From Piliocolobus tephrosceles (taxonomy: Eukaryota; Chordata; Mammalia; Primates; Cercopithecidae): 64,000 bases of DNA. Made by a program: the position numbers and the translations under genes. The stretch is taken from contig NC_045441.1 of NCBI RefSeq assembly GCF_002776525.5, forward strand, positions 65,768,650 to 65,832,649. Reading direction: 5' to 3'. Below, piece after piece: positions 1-12,328 of the stretch (position 1 is the stretch's first letter; every line of letters starts with the position of its first letter). Under the pieces are notes generated by a model, which saw only the letters and a list, made by a program, of their open reading frames with translations, ran no database searches and was not told the DNA's origin.

Positions 1-690
1 CTGTAGATTAGAGACAAATACTGCAAACTAAAACGTCTACAGTTTCATCTATTTTTCCACTAGTCTAAGTAGGAATTCTGTCTTTATTTAACAAATATTT
101 GAGAAATGTGTTAGTGAACTATCAAGTAAAGTAACATATTTAATCTAATCAACTAAGGAGACCTAAAATAAATGGCTTAATACAAAAATCAAGAGAACAG
201 TTGGAAAAGGAAAAATGTAAGTGGAGTGACTACAGTGATCAGGTGGTTATATTGACTCTATGTTAAATAATTTTCTGACTTAAATTTATATGTGAAATAT
301 GTATTTGAATCTATTATATGTTGTATATAATATATATATAAACATATATTGTAAAATATAAAATTAACTCTGTTTTCTTCTACTGAAATATTTTCTAATG
401 GAATAGTATTTCAGAGTCACATATTTTTAGCAGGACACATTTATTTTATTTTATTTCTATGATCCTTTGCCAATCTGGATTTTATTATATATAAAAATTC
501 CAAATTTGTTCTTAAAATATTGATTGTGAAAAGGTCTCAGAAGCCTAGCAGTTACTGCCACAAGAAAAAAAATAACTAGGAAAATGTAGGTGATGACTAC
601 AGAAAAGGAAATTAATTCACTATAGATGTTCATATTCTTTGAAATGGTTTCCCAGGTTTTGCAGTTAGATTTTACTGGGGTTACTAGATA
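1..690. other. AT-rich stretch, nothing recognised
   Basis: No gene or repeat family was recognised. A short TA-rich low-complexity patch lies near 310-350. Open frames here are short and resemble no known protein. Confidence 0.5.
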
Positions 691-699
691 AATGTAAAA

Positions 700-870
700 C
701 TTTGTTCTAGCTCTGATATTTAGTAGTTTTGTGATTCCCTGGTAAAACCACATGAATTTTGAGTTCCCACTGTCTCATTGCCAAATTGGATATCAGTACT
801 CCAAAGTTTGTCATGAGAATTAGATGACATAATCTAATAAAGGCATGTAGGACAATGCCGGCCTAAGCGA
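700..870 (+). repeat. MIR SINE remnant
   Basis: The order of motifs matches sense MIR: a degenerate 'tagctctga...ttagtagttttgtga' block, then 'catgagaattagatgacat', then 'gtaggacaatgcc'. It is strongly diverged with several indels, so the edges are approximate. Confidence 0.6.
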
Positions 871-3666
871 AGGTCTCCACTGCACATTAATATAATCTGA
901 TCCTGAGCCCTAGCCTTAACCAGTTGTACATCTCTTTGAAGGGATAACACACAGGAGCCTGAAACAAGCAAGCAAACAAAAAAACAAAATAAGACTGCGA
1001 ACCGCAGCACTGCATTTTTGGTAGGAATTTAAAAGCATTTCAGATAATTGGAAATGGGAAGATTTTTGTGATTTACTTAGAGGTAGGTCCTACAGGATAA
1101 AGGATATGAATCAGAGTTTCAAAGGTAGAAAGATTTAGTGGAAAGTGGTGGATTAATAACAAGGCATAACTACACATGCAATCTTTTCCACTTCCTCTTT
1201 AGGTAAAAATGTTTAACAGTACTGGGAGTCGAGATGAAAGTATGGGTAGTCTAGGGGAATTGAGAATGGAAAAGAGGAGAAGTATGAGATTTATGAGAAT
1301 ACTCCAAAACTTTATATACAGCTTTTGAGGTTTCACTGAAGTAATTCTTCTCAGCCTTCCCTCAGGGAGATCATCCTTGTGACTGCAGACACCAGATTCA
1401 AAACCAATAAAGACTTAGAGTGCCAAATATAGTTTCAATTCCACCACCCCGCACAACACAAGGTATCTATTAGTTGCTTGTTGAATATTCTGGATCTAAA
1501 GTAAATTATTTACTCTGATATTATAGATTTATCATCTCTGTCTCACTTGAAAAGCTATCTTCTCAGCGCCCCTCTCAGCATTAACCCATTTTCATGGACA
1601 AATGCAACTCAGGGCACAAGTCTAAGAATTTTAACAAATACTCCCCCCAGCACAATATTATTTTACCTGGCACCATCAGAAGAAATCCCATGAGGTCATT
1701 TCTCTTGAATTACAGTCAAAAGAAACAAAATCAAAACCAGCCTTTAAATACATTGTATTTGACTTCTGAGGCAACTCCAAAATGTTAATATTATTCTTGA
1801 CTTCTCCTTCAATAAAACTGCTGATTTTATTTTTAATATTTTTTCATATTGTGAGTGTTATAGGCTAAAAGGAAGGCACGAATTCGAAGAAGTCCATCAA
1901 ACTGGCTAATGTGAAGGATGATGGTTCTCTAGAAAGATCCAGGAGGTTCATATGAAACTGAACAACCCACTCATAAATCTAAACATCCTTGTTTGGGAGG
2001 ATTGCTGTTGTTGTTGTTGTTGTTTTGCTTGGTTGTATTTTGCTTGTTGGCAGTGCTTTTTTCCTCATTCATGCTTTAATAGCAAAATCAGTACAGTTGA
2101 AGGTATTTTCTGTGAATTAACAGCTGTCCTTAGTTAACAGTCTTGACTTCACCAGAGTTCCCCACCCCAGAATGCTCCCATGCCTTTATCTTCTTACTTA
2201 AATGTTCTGTCTTTGTATATTTCAGTGAATCTTCCAGGTATAGTGATATTCTTCTTGGGGCGAGGCATCTGGTCCTATTTTAATAGTATGGAGGGGAAGT
2301 ACACACATATATGAAAAAATATAGAGAAACTCCTGCACAGCTATCCCAATAACTCTGGTTGTTTTAACATTGTTTTCTTTCATCGTCATTCCAGTACCCA
2401 ACCACCTAAAATGGTGATCAGGAAAGCAATCCAATAGTTTTAATTATCAGTACCTAGGCAAGAGCAAAGGGAAGGGTTTGCTGTTGGGAAATCTGATGGT
2501 GCAAAGACCATGACCGGTGCCTGGATTGAACAAACTCAATGAACTTTGAGGCTGCTTAATATGATTTAGTTAAGTCTTCAGTGTGAAATAAATATGCAAT
2601 TACATTTTTACACGTGATAAAATCAAAAGACTAAGGTGGTAAATCATCAGCAGTGTTTAGAATTTAATCCACATTGGACAAAATTCATAGTAAGCTAGAT
2701 CATACTGCCTTGGAGGGATTCTTTAACAATGTTTTTATTTCTCCTATTCCAAAGGTTTCTTAACCTATGTAAGCAATTAGATCATTTAATATAATACATA
2801 CACCATGCTGTATCTCCAAATGTCAGAAGAAATATTTGAATATCTAACTTATCTAGCCCTATTCCTTGAAATGACCCAGATTTGTGAATATAAGAAACAA
2901 GCCACAGAAATAAAACTTTTTAACTCTAGCTCCTATCTTCACAAACCCTGTTTTAAGTAAAATTGGCTAAGTTCTATCAGTGAGCAATTGCTAGATTTAA
3001 TTTAAATAACTTGACTGCCTAAAATATCCATGTTCATTTTCCTCTAGGGAAATATTTTTAATTCAGTTGAGCAATAGTATTGATTCACTTCTAACTTTTT
3101 TTTTCTCTTTGTGTTTTTTTTCTTCAGATTGTTTTCTCCATTTGCACTGCTTTCTGGGGAGTTAGAAGCATGAAACAACTCACGTCTGTCCCCTGGAAAT
3201 AACCTGAATTTGTACATGATTCTCTTCTTTTAATGAGTTGTCCACAAACATATTAAAATGTAATTATCTTATATAATGCTTATATGAACTATTTCTTTAA
3301 TGAAAGATAAAATTACTTATTTACTATTGTTTGCTTTTCACATTTTTTATTTTCTATTAAAAATTAAAGTCACTTATGGTTACTTCCCCCCTTTATTACT
3401 ACAATTAAAAAAAATTCCAAATATAATCATGTTATATTAACTTACAGCCTATAAGACCACAAGTATAAAAAGAAGGGATGAACTTAACAACAGTAAAAAC
3501 AAGAAGGATATTGCCTTTGCATCGATTTGAAAACAATGTTTCCTTTGATGTCTGCTAAAATTATGCATAGACACATATTTGTAGTCATAAAAATGTATTA
3601 CATTGGTTGTCTTCCTAAGGCCACATTTACTTTTGCAAACCATATAACCTAAGAAGCTGCATTCCA
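871..3666. other. Unannotated stretch with short simple repeats
   Basis: No exon, RNA gene or clear repeat family was recognised. A short (TTG)n run lies near 2004-2024 and a C/A-rich patch near 960-990. Open frames of 60-70 codons here have no recognisable domains. Confidence 0.45.
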
Positions 3667-3683
3667 GAAAAAGACATCACTGA

Positions 3684-3962
3684 GGCCAGATACGGTGGCT
3701 CACTCCTGTAATCCCAGCACTTTTTGGGGCCGAGGCGGGTGGATCATGAGGTCAAGAGATCGGACCATCCTGGCCAACATGGTGAAGTCCTGTCTCTCCT
3801 AAAAATATAAAAATTAGCTGGGCATGGTGGCATGCACCTGCAGCCCCAGCTACTCTGGAGGCTGAGGTAGGAGAATTGCTTGAACACGGGAGGCAAAGGT
3901 TGCAGTGCATGGAGATCTCACCACTGCACTCCAGCCTGGGCAACAGAGTGAGACTCCATCTC

Positions 3963-3990
<28 letters not shown>
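3684..3990 (+). mobile_element. Alu (AluS-type)
   Basis: Full-length dimeric Alu. It has a diverged 'ggccagatacggtggctca' head, a B-box-like 'gagatcggaccatcc', a right monomer and a ~28-base A tail. It is flanked by a target-site duplication, 'aagacatcactga', at 3671-3683 and again around 3990-4002. The 70-codon antisense frame over it is an Alu artefact. Confidence 0.95.
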
Positions 3991-3993
<3 letters not shown>

Positions 3994-4033
3994 CATCACT
4001 GAAGGAAAAATGAATAGAATTTGACAGAATTAA

Positions 4034-4108
4034 GTTACTTTGTCATAGACTTCTCTAATGTGCTTGTTTCAACAGGTTACTTTGTCATAGACTTCTCTAA
4101 TGTGCTTG
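4034..4108. repeat. Short tandem duplication (33 bp identical copies, 42 bp period)
   Basis: Positions 4034-4066 and 4076-4108 carry the same 33 bases, beginning 'gttactttgtcatag' and ending 'tgtgcttg', separated by 9 bases. It lies just 3' of the Alu target-site duplication. Confidence 0.9.
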
Positions 4109-5320
4109 GTCCATTTGTTTTGGCAGACTGAGCAGCATGCAGCAATTCTGCATTATTTAAAATTGTCAGAACAATGTTAATTCTCTAAATAAAATGACCC
4201 AAGGTGTTGTGTATACATTGTTCATTGGGATTGCAAAAATCCGCCAAGTGTTTCATTAGGAGGGAACTGATAGGGATAAGCAGGATGAAGTCCAAAGAAG
4301 GAGGGCTGGAAAAAGTTAAAAAAATATATATTTATTTTTCATTTACCCAATATTTCTTGAAATCAAGTTAAAATTAATAATTTAAATAACCAAAGACACA
4401 TGTACTAAAAAAATTAATGCCGTTCTTCATTGAGCTTTGTCTATATTTATCACTAGGTTAAAGAGCCTTACTAGTAGATAATCTCATATTAAAAATATGT
4501 TATTTAACCTTTGAATGGACAAAAATATGGAGTATTAAGAGAATCAGACTGCAGGTGTCTATGTGAACTCAGGATACAGAATTGAAGCACATTTAGTTTT
4601 CAAACTGGAACAGCAGAGGAAGATTAAATTTGGCATGATGAAAAAGCAACAAATTCAATCTCAAGTATCAGAAGTGGGTTTGGCTTTGCTTCATTCTTTT
4701 TATACTTCTTAATTTAACACATAGTTATGGAAAATAAATAAGCCTATAACAAATATTAAATCCTGCTTTTGTCCTTTATCAACAATTTTTGCAGAATTTT
4801 ATATATACAGAATCATGTTACAGTAGGGAGCCCTCTGCTGGCTTGAAATTATGCAATTTAAGGCATAAACATTCTCAAGACCCTGATTCTACATTCTAGA
4901 GACTTTTCAGTGTGTAAAATACATTCTTCAGTAATGGCAAAGAAAAGAAACTTTTTGCTAATCTTTACATAGTTGTTTAGTATGTCAAAAGAGCTTAATG
5001 ATTCCCCAAGGAATGACACATAAATATGTGTAGATGCTTTAATATATGTGAATTTATACGATTAGCCTAAAAATGAGTTTAATAATGGAAATGTTAATAA
5101 ATAATTCCCCCAAATAATAAAAGATCCTTTTGTGGTGAAGTTCAGTTTTCTTTGAATAAATTGAATTCTGTCTATTCTCTCTTTTCTCTCTTCGGTTTAC
5201 CTCACTGTGATTGTGAATGGTTTTCTATTAGAAATACAGATATTTTCAAGACACAAATTTGTACCAGTGAAAGTGGGAGTGGTTACCAGACAGGTAATGT
5301 TCCTGACACTTCCTATACAA
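4109..5320. other. AT-rich unannotated stretch
   Basis: Nothing recognised. The reading frame at 5152-5346 runs into the left edge of the adjacent LTR and resembles no known protein. Confidence 0.45.
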
Positions 5321-5354
5321 AAATTATAACAGTGAGAAAATTATGACAATGAGA
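5321..5354. repeat. 17 bp tandem repeat, 2 copies
   Basis: 'aaattataacagtgaga' at 5321-5337 is followed directly by 'aaattatgacaatgaga' at 5338-5354, 15 of 17 identical. It straddles the presumed 5' edge of the LTR. Confidence 0.8.
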
Positions 5355-6026
5355 AATCTGACCTAACAGACTCCATCTTGCTTCTAACCTCCAAGCTGTC
5401 CTTGTTTATTCCCAGGCACAGGCCAAGCTAACGTTGGGAGGAACTTAGTTTACAGTTTGACTTTGAAACAAAAATGATAGCAGCACTTTCCTAAAACAAA
5501 CTCCCTTCTTGCCTGAGGCCAAGGCTGCCTTTGTAGGACTAATTAGCCACAAGATTAGAAAATAGGCTTAGGAGTCATACAGCTAGAGGCCACAAGATTC
5601 GAACTCTCCCCAATTGCTCCTAGGGATAGCATAACTATTGTGAAACCTCAGATTGGTGCTGGAGATATTTTTTAGCTCCTGCACTCCATGGATCAGCTGG
5701 CACCACCCAGATGGATACACTGACTCATCTGGTCTTGTGGCCCCCTCCAAGAACTGACTCAGCCAAGAATAGCTGCAAGGCTCTTTGATTTTTATCTCTG
5801 ACCTGATCAGTGAGCACTCTCCATTCCCTGGCCCCCTACCCACCAAATTATCCTTAAAAAACCCAGTCTCTGAATTTTCAGGGAGACTGATTTGAGTAAT
5901 AATGAAACTCCAGTCTCCTATTCAGCTGGCTCTGCATGAATTGAACTCTTTCTCTATTACAATTTCCCTGTCTTGATAAATCGACTCTATCCTGGCAGCA
6001 GGCAATGATCCCATTGGGCGATTACA
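5344..6026 (+). mobile_element. Probable solitary ERV LTR (family not assigned)
   Basis: About 680 bp of moderately GC sequence that differs from its AT-rich flanks. It starts with TG and ends with CA. The 3' part has the 'ctctttctctatta...ccctgtcttgataaatcg' style seen in class I (gamma-like) ERV LTRs. No clear target-site duplication was found, and the family was not identified. The left edge overlaps a 17 bp tandem repeat at 5321-5354, so the true boundary could be about 20 bp further left. Confidence 0.5.
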
Positions 6027-6218
6027 TTTCTAGGGCCTCTGTGCATTATTAACCAAGGCACTTTATTCTTCACTTTATTCTTTAACCCTGCTAATATTCT
6101 AGTCCAGTTTTCTTTTGCAGAACACTAATACATGATGACAGAACATACAGCTATTATTAATGTTGTAAATTGATCTTGAGTGATGCCATGTAATTTATGC
6201 TTACTGGAAGGACTTTAA

Positions 6219-6244
6219 CTCTCTCTCTCTTTCTCTCTCTCTCT
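6219..6244. repeat. (CT)n microsatellite
   Basis: CT dinucleotides interrupted by one extra T. Confidence 0.9.
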
Positions 6245-6374
6245 GCAGGGAAAGCCCTAAAAATAAGACTTGTCAATTACTCACCACTTCTAGTGGAGAG
6301 ATGCAAACTGACTTTGCAAATCATATGAAGATATTTACTTTTCCTAATCTACCATAAGAAAAGATAGAGGAAAG

Positions 6375-6560
6375 GAGCATTTGTTTATTGAGTAGTTCTC
6401 TATTAGTATTATTTGATTTAGTCTCTAGAATCCTGTGTTAGGAGCTATTAACACTACTTTATAGAAGATAATTTTGAGTCTGAGAGGGGTTAAGTAACTT
6501 GCGAGGCCCATGAAATGTAATAAGTGACCAAAATAAAATTTAAACTCTCTGAAGTTGAAC
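6375..6560 (-). repeat. MIR SINE remnant
   Basis: Reading + gives the antisense MIR pattern: 'tttattgagtag', 'ttataga...', then 'ctgagaggggttaagtaact', the MIR core complement. The copy is heavily diverged. Confidence 0.7.
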
Positions 6561-8142
6561 ATCGAAGTTCATGATGTTTCCCTATTCCACGATGTCAGAC
6601 ATCTGAGTAAGGCAAGCCTTTAAAAGGATAGGCCAAGGAGTTTAAGTTCAGAGTATTTTCCATTTGATTTGATGCTCCAAGACACAAAATAAAGTTATCA
6701 GGATAAGTATTTTAGTTATGAGATTAGTTGACAAGGTGAATGAGTCCAGAACTTCTAAACCTTCTAAGAATGGTGATGTCATAGGTTTACTTATAGGATT
6801 ACCATATCTCTGGAAGAACCATATCTCTGGAAGAGGCTACAGGACTTGTCAGTTTTCTCAAGAGTTGCTCATTACCTTAGCTCTATTAGTTGTGTCATTT
6901 ACTTCCACATCATCTTATTCCATCAAATTATTTTTGTTAAACTGAATCGAATCATCTCAGAGTCCTGATATTTAGCAATATGTGCATTCCTAATCATGAA
7001 CCAGATGTTCAATTAGTTGCTAAAGTAAATAAACCCTTGTTATATTTAACATTAACAACTTAAATGATTGTTTATTAAATATTTTCAAATTTCACTTTTA
7101 CTAGTGATTGTACAATTTAATCCCTCAGTGTAGAATCTGCAATAGAATCATTGAGTGGAATTCTTTAACATAGGGTATACATTATAGCATACAGTAATAG
7201 GATTTATTCGGGAGAACAATAGAAAATAAGCTTCCTTTTTAATGTCTCCCCCATGTTCTCATAGTCATAGACTCTGGAAACCCAAGATAAAATTGCAAAA
7301 AACAGACTAGTTTGCCTTTCAGAATCTTAAAACATTTTTGATGTTACGATTTTCAGCAACACGATGGAAGCAGCTTGGTTCTATCTTAAACCTGCCTTAG
7401 TGGAAAAAAACAAAAACAAAAACAAAACAGACAATGTTCTATTCATTATTAGAACACTTTTCAAGTCTCACTCCAGTTCTGCCACCCTTTTTACTGGACA
7501 TCATAACAACTTACATTCCTTCCCCCCCAAGACACAATTAGAAAAAATTAGCAAATTAAGCAAGCATTGATGTTTATCTCTTGCAGATTGTGCCTTCTTT
7601 TTGACATTCTACAACTCTAGCACTATTTATGTAAAAATTTGCAACCACTCCAGGCACCCCAGTATCCATGAATCATAATAACTTCATTTCTCGGACATGT
7701 TCTTCCTTTGTTTTACCAGCAATAAGCCCCGAATTATAACCTGTCTTGATTTACATTACAGAAACCAGGAAGACGCAGTCTTTGCTGTATGCATCAGGAT
7801 TACCAGTGGATCTTTTTAGAAACAGAAATGACTCTCTGAAACATTGAATTTAGTAAGATTGAGGACGTGCCAAATGTTCTATATTTTTCAAACTTCTGGC
7901 AATGATAAGGTGCAGAAGCTACAGCCAAACTAGAATGAAGGAGAGCTTCTCTAGTCCCTCCTGTCAAATTTTAGAAATAAGCAGAAAAGTTGTGCAGTGT
8001 GAGAGAATATTGTTTCTATACCAAAGATGTTAATTAAGAGAAAGGTGATACTGATTAAGTAAGCATGGATATTTAGACATGCCACCAAAGTTTTCTGTTT
8101 CAGATGGGATCATTTTGCATACATTTTAAAAGAAACAGAAAC
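6561..8142. other. Unannotated stretch
   Basis: No gene or repeat family was recognised. It includes the 17 bp tandem duplication listed separately. The 75-codon frame at 6718-6945 runs through that duplication and has no recognisable domain. Confidence 0.45.
6801..6834. repeat. Perfect 17 bp tandem duplication
   Basis: 'accatatctctggaaga' occurs at 6801-6817 and again at 6818-6834 with no mismatch. Confidence 0.95.
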
Positions 8143-8427
8143 AGCCCAGCACGGTGGCTTACACCTATAATCCCAACACTTTGGGAGGCCAAGGCGGGTG
8201 GATCACCTGAGGTCAGGAGTTCGAGACTAGCCTGATCAATATGGTGAAACCCCTTCTCTACTAAAAAAAAAAGTACAAAAATTAGCCAGACTTGGTGGCG
8301 GTGTCTGTAATACGAGCTACTCCAGAGGCTGAGACAGGAGAATTACTTGAACCCAGGAGGCAGAGGTTGCAGTGAGCCAAGATCACACCACTGCATTCCA
8401 GCCCGGGTGACAGAGCAAGACTCCATC
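8143..8427 (+). mobile_element. Alu (AluS-type), tail merged with purine repeat
   Basis: Full dimeric Alu from 'agcccagcacggtggctta' to 'gactccatcaaaaaa'. The A tail has been replaced or extended by the purine tract that follows. A target-site duplication is not clear because the tail is degenerate. Confidence 0.93.
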
Positions 8428-8577
8428 AAAAAAGGAAAGGGAGGGGAGGGAGACGGGAGGGGAAGGGAAGGGAAAAAGAAAGGAAAAGAAAGGAAGGGAC
8501 AGAGGAAGGAAGGAAGGAAGGATGGAAGGAAGGAAGGAAAAGAAAGTAAAAAAGAAAAGAAAAGAGAAAGAAAGAAA
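8428..8577. repeat. Purine (GGGA/GGAA/GAAA) tract derived from Alu tail
   Basis: About 150 bp of almost pure purine on the + strand, moving from GGGA-type to GGAA and GAAA units, directly after the Alu A tail. Opposed low-complexity frames over it are artefacts. Confidence 0.92.
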
Positions 8578-8929
8578 CTGAGCCAGAAAATGTAAAAGCT
8601 ATATAAGCATTAGCAAACTGGAGAGTGAATGGAGGTAGAGCGGGGAATGGAGATGTGGTCAAAAAATATTGTCACCATAGGTCCTGTTTGCATTTGTCTG
8701 ATTTTTCATTTTTAATGGAAGATTATTAATAAAGGTAATGATATACGAGTTAACAAGACATTATTTGGGCAGATCATGAGGATAAGGAAGTCCTCAGTAA
8801 GGTTTTCCTTTTAAAGAAAAGCAGCCCCCAAATCATTTTCTTTTCTAACAAAGAGCAGTCTGTAAAATCAAGTTGCAGACATGGAAAGGCAAGCTAGAAG
8901 CTTGTACAGGTAAATGCCAGCAGTCGTAC

Positions 8930-9360
8930 CAATAGGGAAGGAGCTACCTGGGGACTAGGCATGATCAAAATGGTGGCTCCATGTTCCCTTTTCTTTGCTA
9001 ACTACGTGTACAGTAAGGAGCAGACAACATGGCAGCAGCCAAGTACAAAACCCATTTGCATAATAAAAAGATTAGGGTGGAGTGACAAGCTTCTTCGCAG
9101 TGCTATGTAAATGTCACACCTGGTCCAACCAATCTTTGGGTGTTATGTAAATCAGGCACCACCTCCTCAAGCCAATCTATACAACTCCGCGCACTTTACC
9201 AGGGGCACCCCTCTCTCTCTGCAAGAAAGAAAGCTGTTCTCTTTTCTCTTTCTTTCTCTTATTAAACCTCTGCTCTTAAACTCACTTCTTTTGTATTTCC
9301 ATGTCCTTAATTTCCTTGGCATGAGGCAAGGAGCCTCAGGTTTCTATCCCAGATAATAAC
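8930..9360 (+). mobile_element. Probable solitary ERV LTR (family not assigned)
   Basis: GC-elevated block with class I LTR style: 'gacaacatggcagcagcc', a pyrimidine-rich 'ctcttttctctttctttctct' zone around a 'ttattaaacctctgctctt' polyadenylation-type region, then 'ggagcctcaggtttctatcc'. Boundaries are approximate and no target-site duplication was found. The 81-codon frame at 9111-9356 lies inside it and is not considered a gene. Confidence 0.45.
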
Positions 9361-10055
9361 GCTGCTTTAGTATTAAAATATACAGGGGGTTAGGTTTAGT
9401 AGATCCCTATTTTACACTTCTGGCTTCTTCCAGGGTCTCTTGAGGTAGTGTGAGGTATGCATGCACATTGAAGGGAGCTCTCCCTGTAACATGAAGTTAA
9501 ATGTAAAAGATGTCCATACACAATGGTTTCTCTCCTCCCCTTATCCCATTCAGGCAAATCCAACTAACACATCCCTTTCAGAGACGTTAGACAAATGCAA
9601 CTACCATATCCCTTTCTGAGACAGTACACAGTGTGCATTTTAACTTGCTGGTAAAATGATGTCTGCTGAGACAATCAGAGTCGAAAGGTGGCTAATTCTC
9701 TCTAGACAGGGGGTATTGGAGATCATCTAAAAATGGCACCTGGCAGCCACATGGCACACTAGGAAACCTTGGCTTGGCCTACGTAATAGGCTGCAAGATG
9801 CATAAAATCATCAGGATGCCATGAAGCCCTCCCCATCACATTAATAACTCCGTATTTAGTAAGCCAAGTACTGATTTGCTTCTGAATAAAATTTAAACAT
9901 AATTTGCATAAAATGTTTATCAACTTATATTATTCACAGGGTGGGGGAAGATTAGTGACATTACTGATTGCACAAAAAACAGAAGAAATAAATGTGCAGA
10001 AGAAACATCAGCATCTATTTCAAAAGTTTGTACTCATTTTAAGATATTCATGCTC
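9361..10055. other. Unannotated stretch with a 37 bp-period repeat
   Basis: No gene recognised. At 9555-9622 two imperfect copies of a 31-base unit ('caaatccaactaacac...' and 'caaatgcaactaccat...') sit 37 bp apart. This could be the inside of an unrecognised LTR. Confidence 0.4.
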
Positions 10056-10358
10056 AGCCGGGCACTGTGGCTCAAGCCTGTAATCCCAGCACTTTGGGAG
10101 GCTGAGACGGGCGGATCACGAGGTCAGGAGATGGAGACCATCCTGGCTAACACGGTGAAACCCCGTCTCTACTAAAAATACAAAAACTAGCTGGGCGAGG
10201 TGGCGGGGGCCTGTAGTCTCAGCTACTCAGGAGGCTGAGGCAGGAGAATGGCGTAAACCCGGGAGGCGGAGCTTGCAGTGAGCTGAGATCGGGCCACTGC
10301 ACTCCAGTCCGGGTGACAGAGCAAGACTCCGCCTCAAAAAAAAAAAAAAAAAAAAAAA
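10056..10358 (+). mobile_element. AluY
   Basis: Full dimeric Alu with Y-type features such as 'gagatggagaccatcctggc' and 'ggaggcggagcttgcag', and a long A tail. The target-site duplication 'attcatgctca' lies at 10046-10056 and 10359-10369. Confidence 0.96.
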
Positions 10359-10525
10359 ATTCATGCTCAAAGGGGAGGATCTAACCCATGAAACTGTAGA
10401 GGGCATATGCAGTCTCTGAAATGCATCATTATTTAGATTAAAAGACCCTTTTAAGTTATTTTGCTTATATATATTTTTCTTTTTTTTCATTTTACTTATT
10501 TAACCATTAAAATTATCTTGTGCAC

Positions 10526-10637
10526 AAACAAAAAGTAAAGCAGTAGCTATTAATGTGGTGGCTCCATAGCTGAAGGACTTTGCAATCAGTTAAAAGATAC
10601 CAGTTTCATCTCACTGCCATCTGATTTTCCAAATGGA
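10526..10637 (+). repeat. Copy A of an unassigned dispersed 112 bp segment
   Basis: It aligns without gaps to 15839-15950 with about 98 of 112 matches, counted by hand. Weaker, gapped similarity extends about 40 bp further left. The block has no resemblance to Alu, L1, MIR or a MaLR LTR that I can name. It is either an uncharacterised interspersed repeat or a local duplication. Confidence 0.75.
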
Positions 10638-10658
10638 TGAATATTTTCATTCAATTAA

Positions 10659-11024
10659 TGTTGGGGTCCGCGTGTTTCCTGAACAAAGGAATGAACACAC
10701 AAGACAACACAAGACAAGACAAACATGGCGGCTGCACGCCGAACGACACGCTCTGCTTTATTTTATAGTGTCCTTTGTGGAATGTTAGCAAGTCATCAGA
10801 GACATTGTTGTTTCTCTGATCTTTCCCTGACTTTCTGAATTTCCAAGATGTTTACATATAAACAAGCCCCCAGGGTCTGCTATTTGCAACTGAGGCCAGT
10901 CTTGTAGGCTCCTTTGTCCTCCCTGTTTGCAGAGGAGGAATGCCCAGCTTCGTTTGCAAGAGCCAGACTATAATGTTAATGGGGGAATGGCCTGCTCACA
11001 TGTAAAAGCAGATAGTCCTCTACA
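10659..11024 (-). mobile_element. Solitary ERV LTR, antisense
   Basis: On the + strand it begins TGTTGGGGTCC and ends TCTACA. It is flanked by a perfect direct repeat 'aattaa' at 10653-10658 and 11025-11030. On the minus strand the 3' half contains 'aaaataaagcagag', a polyadenylation signal, followed by a GT-rich end. This fits an LTR of 366 bp without internal sequence. The family was not assigned. Confidence 0.75.
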
Positions 11025-11818
11025 AATTAATGTAATTGAAGTAATTTTTAACAGCCTATCCCATCAAATGTGAAACATCTAATATCATTACAAATTTAAA
11101 AGTTTAATACTGAATATAAAATTGTATTTGTTTTGTGGTGATAGTACGAATAGAAATTTCGGCGGGTTAGTTAGTAATACAAAGCAGTATTCTTTCTAAA
11201 TTAAGAGACTGTTAGCAGAAAAATTGCTTGAAATTGCTTGTGTTGGACATAAAATTAGTAATAGTATTCAGAGAGGTATATTGTGAAAATTTTAAAGTAT
11301 TTTAGGTATACAAAGTTGCAAATTGCCTAGAAATTTATTTGTTGTACAATTGATGTTAAATACAAAAGAATACATCAACATGAAAGTATGTTTTGCTGCC
11401 AGACATCAGATTTTAGAAGTGAGTAAGCTTTTCAAAAAAAATTTGTAAATCAAACATGTGTCCTCTCATGTTACTGAATTTTATGGTCGACTCTGTCAAA
11501 CTTGGATCTATTTGTTTAAAACTAGTTGAAGATCTTTAGACAAATATCAATGAAGATTGACAAAACTTTTTTTCCTGAAGTTTTTAGTGGATTTCACTTA
11601 TTGAAAACAAAGCTTGCAAACAGGGAGATATTGAAATTGATCCCTATTAAACTAGGAAAGGACTGAACAGATTGTATAAAAAGAGTTTCAACTTCAACTG
11701 AGATTTAACTCTGACACTCAAAGTTGAAGCGTGAGAGTATTGATGAAACTTCTATTTCAAAAGAGATAAATTTCTATTATGTACCAAAAAGGAACATAAT
11801 TTTAGAAGCCTATAATTT

Positions 11819-12143
11819 GGTTGGACGTGGTGTCTCAGGCCTGTAATCCCAGCACTTTGGGAGGCCGAGGTGGGCGGATCACGAGGTCAGGAGATGAAGA
11901 CCATCCTGGCTAACATGGTGAAACCCCGTATCTACTAAAAATACAAAAAACTAGCCGAGTGTGGTGGCAGGTGCCTGTGGTCCCAGCTGTTCGGGAGATT
12001 GAGGCAGGAGAATGGCATGAACCCGGGAGGCAGGGCTTGCAGTGAGCTGAGATCACGCCACTGCACTCCAGCCTGGGTGACAGAGCAAGACTCTGTCTCG
12101 AAAAAATAATAATAATAATAAAATAAAATAAAAAAATAAAAAA
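11819..12143 (+). mobile_element. AluY with (TAA)n/(AAAAT)n tail
   Basis: Full Alu with a tail of TAA and AAAAT units. The target-site duplication 'cctataattt' lies at 11809-11818 and 12144-12153. Confidence 0.95.
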
Positions 12144-12328
12144 CCTATAATTTCACAGCTTCTAAATTTGGTAAAACAATTAGCAAGTAATAAATAAGAC
12201 AAATTACTTGATAAATTTTGTTTTGTAAAATATTTTTGAAATGTTATTCTGAATGTAGGCAAAAATACAAGCACTATGACACATGTTAGAGTTAATTATA
12301 TCATTTAATAAGAGAAAAATTTAGAACA

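Noticed and set aside
9555..9622. Spaced repeat units resembling a CRISPR-like array
   Set aside because: Only two imperfect units in vertebrate DNA inside GC-elevated LTR-like sequence. No array structure.
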